Source: Nilaparvata lugens (Eukaryota > Arthropoda > Insecta > Hemiptera > Delphacidae). From it: a stretch of DNA of 64,000 bases. This document shows, in pieces, positions 60,016 through 64,000 of this stretch. A program made the translations under genes and the position numbers. Position 1 is the first letter of the stretch, and every line of letters begins with the position of its first letter. The DNA lies in assembly GCF_014356525.2 (NCBI RefSeq), contig NC_052504.1, positions 101,488,051 to 101,552,050 of the forward strand. Reading direction: 5' to 3'. The notes beneath the pieces were generated by a model. The model searched no databases, had not been told where the DNA came from, and saw nothing but the letters and a program-made list of their open reading frames with translations.

Positions 60016-60200
60016 GCGCCATTGGAGAGTGGAGAATTTTATGATTTTATATAAGGATTAACTTATTTCATCGGTGAGAGGAAATGTAATGAGATAACTC
60101 CAGAACGAATAATAATTGTGACAAAAATCAGAATTTAAAATTAAATCTTTGAAAAGAACTTGGAAATACAAAATTGTATTTGTAATTTTATTTTCTACAG

Positions 60201-60307
60201 GAAAGAGCAAAGATGTGTACAGATGGTGGATTTACTACTTCAACAGAAACAACAGCCTCAAGTTGGAATTGGAAGCCTGCTATCAGAAAGTTGCTAAATC
60301 TCAAAAG
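60201..60307 (+). CDS. AMOT: Angiomotin-like (motin) exon, coiled coil part 1
   Basis: Acceptor TTTTCTACAG and donor AAAAG|GTACGA bound 107 bases. The 3' part reads NNSLKLELEACYQKVAKSQK, very like the motin segment ELEGCYEKV-LQK. The 5' part is better read one frame over, KEQRCVQMVDLLLQQ. Removing one A from AAA at 60247-60249 joins the two into one continuous heptad pattern. The exon ends at a codon boundary, matching the phase-0 start at 61806. Motins are junctional scaffolds that bind YAP/Yorkie and Merlin in Hippo signalling; the coiled coil mediates dimerisation and membrane lipid binding. The exons bearing PPxY motifs were not found in this window. Confidence 0.75.
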
Positions 60308-60887
60308 GTACGATCGACTTTTCTTTATTGTAATTTGACTGCAATCCAAACCTTTGGTTAATGAACAGTTCAATTCTAGCTTAAATTAATAAGTTAAAGT
60401 TTGACATTAAAATGGGTATTCACTCCTTCACAGTCTAAGTGAGCACTGCCCATGCACTGTTTCTTTCAGTATCACTCTTGCTACATTTAAACGATATCTG
60501 TAGCTTCTTCCTTTTCAGTTTTCTCACTGTATTAGAGTTGTCAATGAGTTTTTCTATTTGATACACTATCATTATATTTATTAATGAATATTACAATTTG
60601 ATATTCGCCTCGCATTCTTTTCAACTGTATGATGTATCTCATGTGTATTTGGTGATTGTAATGTGAGGCTCATGTGAGGAGCAACCTTAAGGTTATTCGA
60701 GGCTTTTTCGTTAGGAGCAAACCCTAATAAATCATCCTTAAATTTAGAATTTTTGTAAAGTGTCATCTGAACAAAAACCTTCCCTGACGTTCACTCACGT
60801 ATTCTCAAAGTATCATTTTTGAATCCATTGGGAACATACAAACTTGGTCTACATGAAATTTATGTACATATATTGTATTTTCAGCGT

Positions 60888-61190
60888 ATTGATTGACCGA
60901 GCGAAGTGAGGTCTAAGATTGAGGTCGACGGATTTGCATTTCTCTTCATGTTTATATGTTTATATTTATGTTCTACAGTCACGGCGAAACGCGGCGTAAA
61001 TAGATTTACATGAAATTTTACAGGTATGCTCCTTTTTAAATGTCGCGTCGACGTATATATAAGGTTTTTTGAAATTTTACATTTTAAGGATAATACAAAA
61101 GGAAATGAGTCTCCTTCGAACGCCAATATTACAGTGAAAATCAGAATATAGAATTATTCATAATAAATCAGCTGTCAAATGGATTATTAA
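60888..61190 (+). repeat. Dispersed repeat G, copy 3
   Basis: Opens gaccgagcgaagtgaggtct and follows copy 2 block for block. It lies in the intron between the two motin exons. Confidence 0.8.
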
Positions 61191-61805
61191 TTGCATGCAA
61201 TTATAACTGAAAGTAACAAAGTATTTTCTCTCGACCTTTCTCTGCTTTCAACTCTTGCTGACCTGTTGCCAGTATGTCATGAAGGAGATTAGCTTTTGAT
61301 GTTAGCATTTTTGATACACCACCCCAACAGTCAATAGCCGTTTTCACACCGATATCTCGCCGACACGACATACAGACAGAATTTACTCTGATGGACAGTA
61401 TGGAGAGGCTATGGTTTATGACTGCGCGAGGTCTACTGTTCACACAACTACTAGTAGATAGATAAATAAATAAGCTTTGATGGAATTCTAGATAGAACAA
61501 AAGCCTCTCATAAGAGGTTAAATGTTTGCATAATACAAAATACATAAATCTATTTACAATTTCATCTATTAGATAAGTATATGAAATAGCTTATTGATAC
61601 CGTACAGTATAATAAAATAAAATTGTAATAGCAATTTATTTGCATCTGTTACTGAGCATGAAACACACTTAGTTTAGGATTACAGGAAGGAAAACATAGT
61701 AAGTAGTTCTATGGTAGATTGGTATTATATTTTATGTTTGAAAGGTTCGATGTTGTATGATACCTAACGCTCTTGACAATAACTGATTTATTTAATGATT
61801 TGCAG

Positions 61806-62058
61806 TTGGAACAAGAAGTGGGCAAGGTGACACGCGCACACGAGGAGCTGGTGGCATCGTGCGAACGTCGCGAGCGCCTGGAACGTGCCGCGCGCGCGCG
61901 CCTACAGGGCGAACTGATGCGCCTGCAAGAGCTCAACCAGAACTTGCTCGAGCAGACTCAGCTGATGTCTCGCGCACCCTCGCGAGCGCCCTCGCCCGAC
62001 CACTCGCGCAACGAGATCACCAAACGCGAGGCGCTTATCGCTCAGCTCGTCACGCAGA
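61806..62058 (+). CDS. AMOT: Angiomotin-like (motin) exon, coiled coil part 2
   Basis: Acceptor ATTTGCAG, phase 0. The exon reads LEQEVGKVTRAHEELVASCE, RRERLERAARARLQGELMRL, QELNQNLLEQTQLMSRAP, an SRAPSPDHSRN linker and EITKREALIAQLVTQ. It aligns well with the motin block LEQEIQRVSEAYE-L-KRE-LEKA-R-KLEGEIRRLHDFN, with the short linker preceding the SQLF-type helix. No frameshift is needed. The donor is probably GTCAGT at 62059, since reading on meets a stop at 62064. The exon is highly GC-rich at third positions in an AT-rich intron. Motins are reported absent from Drosophila, so an insect copy is notable. Confidence 0.85.
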
Positions 62059-62239
62059 GTCAGTGACATTAAACTTCATTCCAATATTCAATACATATTC
62101 ATTTGCTTATTCATTTTGTTTGCTGTACCTAGTTGTTCGAACTCACTGCCGGCGCACAAGTTTTCTTTGCCGGTAGTGCCATTTTGTAAGTTCGAATATT
62201 TATTTTATCAATCTGTATTATTTTATCAGTGGCGAAGCT

Positions 62240-63250
62240 GTATACACTGTACACTAGTGACATTCCAAAGCCAGCAGGAGTCACTATAGCTACATTTGCT
62301 GATGATACTGCTATTCTCTCAGTCGCAGAAGATATTGAGGAATCTACAGAAAAGTTACAAAGAGCAGTTAATGAAGTAAACACATGGACAAATCATTGCT
62401 AATTAAACTAAATGATACCAAGTCTGTACATGTGAATTTTACTAATAAAAGAATTCAATATATTCCAGTATATATAAATGAGAAAGTCATTCCACATGCT
62501 AATACTGCCAAATATTTGGGTATGACGCTGGATGTCAAGCTCAAATGGAAAGCACACGTCAAGAAGAAAAGGGAAGAACTAGGAATTAAATTCAAAAAGA
62601 TGTATTGGTTGCTGGGAAGAGGATCCAGGCTGTCCATATACAACAAAATTCTACTATATAAACAGCTACTGAAACCAGTATGGACTTATGGCATTCAACT
62701 TTGGGGCTGTACTAAACCATCCAATGTACAAATTATCCAACGATTTCAAAATAAGGTACTAAGAATATTGTTGACGCTCCTTGGTGCATCAGAAATGCTG
62801 ATCTTCATCGCGACCTTCATTGGAGACAGTCACGAAAGTTATTGAGCACTTTGCGGCCAAGCATGAAGAGAGACTCCACCAGCACGACAATATAGAGGCA
62901 ATCCAGCTGCTTGATGTTGATAATCTGGTCAGGAGGCTCAAAAGAACAAAACCGCATGAGTTAGTGAGTGAAATTTGTGTTGTGAATTGATGGCTTGAAG
63001 CTGGTGTTAGTGATAGTGAAATGTTCATCCCTTCAAACCAAACAAATTATTATTGGCCTACTAACTTGATTGTATGAAACTATTTTATAGGATACAAACT
63101 AGACTAAGTAATTGTAGTCAAAAACTAGACAAACTGAATCATAGGATGAGGTTAAAAAGTCTATTTAGTAAAATTAGGATAAAATAAATAGCTTATTAGT
63201 CTCAGACTAGGTGCTAATTTTTATATAATAAAAAAAAAAAAAAAAAAAAA
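62240..63250 (+). mobile_element. 5'-truncated Jockey-type LINE with poly(A)
   Basis: The truncated polymerase frame starts inside LYTLYTSDIPKPAGVTIATF, continues with ADDTAILS, the YLGMTLDVKLKWKAHVKKK block, WTYGIQLWGCTKPSNVQIIQ and RFQNKVLR. After slips it reads KHEERLHQHDNIEAIQLLDV and RRLKRTKPHELV and stops near 62987. A 3' UTR and 19-20 A follow (63231-63250). A perfect 11-bp duplication GTGGCGAAGCT flanks it (62229-62239, 63251-63261). Conserved palm FADD is present. The element lies downstream of the motin exon, probably within its intron. Confidence 0.92.
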
Positions 63251-63261
63251 GTGGCGAAGCT

Positions 63262-63689
63262 ACCTATAACTATACTATGACTAAGAACTCTATAGCTTAC
63301 CGCTTCTCTTTCAAAGCACATTTTTATTCAAAAGACAAAGAAGAAAACGGAGTTTGAAGCAAATACTTCACCAGATCATTACACTCATGCATTGTATAAG
63401 TATTAAAAAATAAGCAATTATGCTAAAAGTTCAACAAATCAAAGATAAAATTCCAAAATTGAAAAAGGGTTTGGTTTCATTATTGTTGAGTAAACCAAAG
63501 CAAACCGCAAAACCGAGTTGTAGGTTAAGAACAAGCCAAGTGTTACATGAGCTACAACTGATCTATTTGAAATTGAAATCTTCAAATTTTAATAAGCATC
63601 GATGTTTGAAGACGATTGTTTCGATGTCGACCGTTCGATACATCGAGATCTAGACGGAACTCGAACTATGAACACAGCTGGAGTCTAGG
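63262..63689. other. Gene-free DNA
   Basis: The ORF at 63420-63653 has lysine-rich, chance-like composition. No exon signal. Confidence 0.4.
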
Positions 63690-64000
63690 CTTAATGTCCT
63701 ACTATGGAGTGTTTGGATGGCAAAAGAGGAGTCAGCATTAGAGGAAGACACATAGAGTGCATACGATTTGCAGATGATATGGCGATCCTGGCTGATAGCT
63801 GGACAATGATGAATGGAATGTTGAGAGATGTGAATGAGGCTTGTGAGAGGTATGGAATGAGGATAAACGCCAGGAAGACAAAGTGCATGAGAATTGGTGC
63901 AGGGAAAGCAAGAATGGGAATGCTGTACTGGAGGGTGAACAGTTGGAACAGGTATCATCTTTCAAGTATTTAGGAAGCATAATGGAAGTGGATATGAAAT
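63690..64000 (+). pseudogene. LINE polymerase fragment running off the window
   Basis: Reads GKRGVSIRGRHIECIRFADD, then MAILADSWTMMNGMLRDVNE, CERYGMRINARKTKCMRIG and, after a slip, LEQVSSFKYLGSIMEVDMK. FADD is the catalytic motif and FKYLGS the following block. It belongs to the class whose C-terminus is seen at 59525-60015. No clear 5' boundary. Confidence 0.8.

Noticed and set aside
61859..62176. 105-residue Arg/Ala-rich ORF
   Set aside because: Out-of-frame shadow of the motin exon.

Overview
The window looks like AT-rich nuclear DNA of an insect, most likely a hemipteran and plausibly a planthopper. The recurring taggcctac motif, the GGCCGGTTGCACAAC Harbinger-type MITEs and the tRNA-derived SINEs suggest this, but none of it is proof. 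Protein-coding content is small: six short exons on the + strand sit in large introns and intergenic DNA filled with transposable elements. Two 100-base N runs (30415-30514, 57324-57423) mark scaffold gaps.

Genes. Exons at 43596-43808, 51541-51651 and 54856-55058 encode the first part of AMMECR1, including the [12 protein letters not shown] signature; splice phases fit, and a perfect CRE (TGACGTCA) lies just upstream of the ATG. Exons at 60201-60307 and 61806-62058 encode part of the angiomotin (motin) coiled-coil domain. A GC-rich exon at 33735-34652 ends an unidentified protein with five degenerate LGEYGRL-type repeats and the C-terminus KYRIQF. A CpG-rich, Inr-bearing stretch at about 28.13-28.37 kb is a candidate first exon or promoter. 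Four of these exons (AMMECR1 exons 1 and 3, the first AMOT exon and the 33.7 kb exon) need single-base corrections, six in all, to keep frame. This suggests consensus indels in the assembly rather than dead genes.

Layout. 1-9 kb: no gene, a degenerate satellite (4.86-6.08 kb), microsatellites and a long-TIR element (7.76-8.97 kb). 9.09-24.55 kb: one minus-strand non-LTR retrotransposon (LINE-A) cut into five pieces by other elements. These are two TA-flanked foldback elements, a complete-length RTE-type LINE that itself carries a 5.9 kb hAT-like insert, and an 811-bp hAT-type element with a perfect 8-bp duplication. 24.5-33.7 kb: mostly unassigned DNA, a polypurine tract, the candidate promoter and small hairpin elements. 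33.7-39 kb: terminal exon, a 3 kb U-rich possible 3' UTR and a minus-strand LINE ORF1 with an SGNH-like domain. 39.8-42.35 kb: a tandem duplication. 43.6-55.1 kb: AMMECR1, whose first intron holds a LINE-C split by a LINE-B copy with a 1.65-kb inverted duplicate (a 3.3-kb palindrome), and whose second intron shows an empty and a filled site of the same repeat. 55-64 kb: SINE, microsatellite, gap, the two motin exons, a 5'-truncated Jockey-type element with poly(A) and an 11-bp duplication, and a LINE fragment at the edge.

The genes do not form a functional cluster that I can demonstrate. No new enzyme or defence system is evident. The most informative content is the datable transposon nest, the conserved-gene indels and several structures that test whether the assembly is right.
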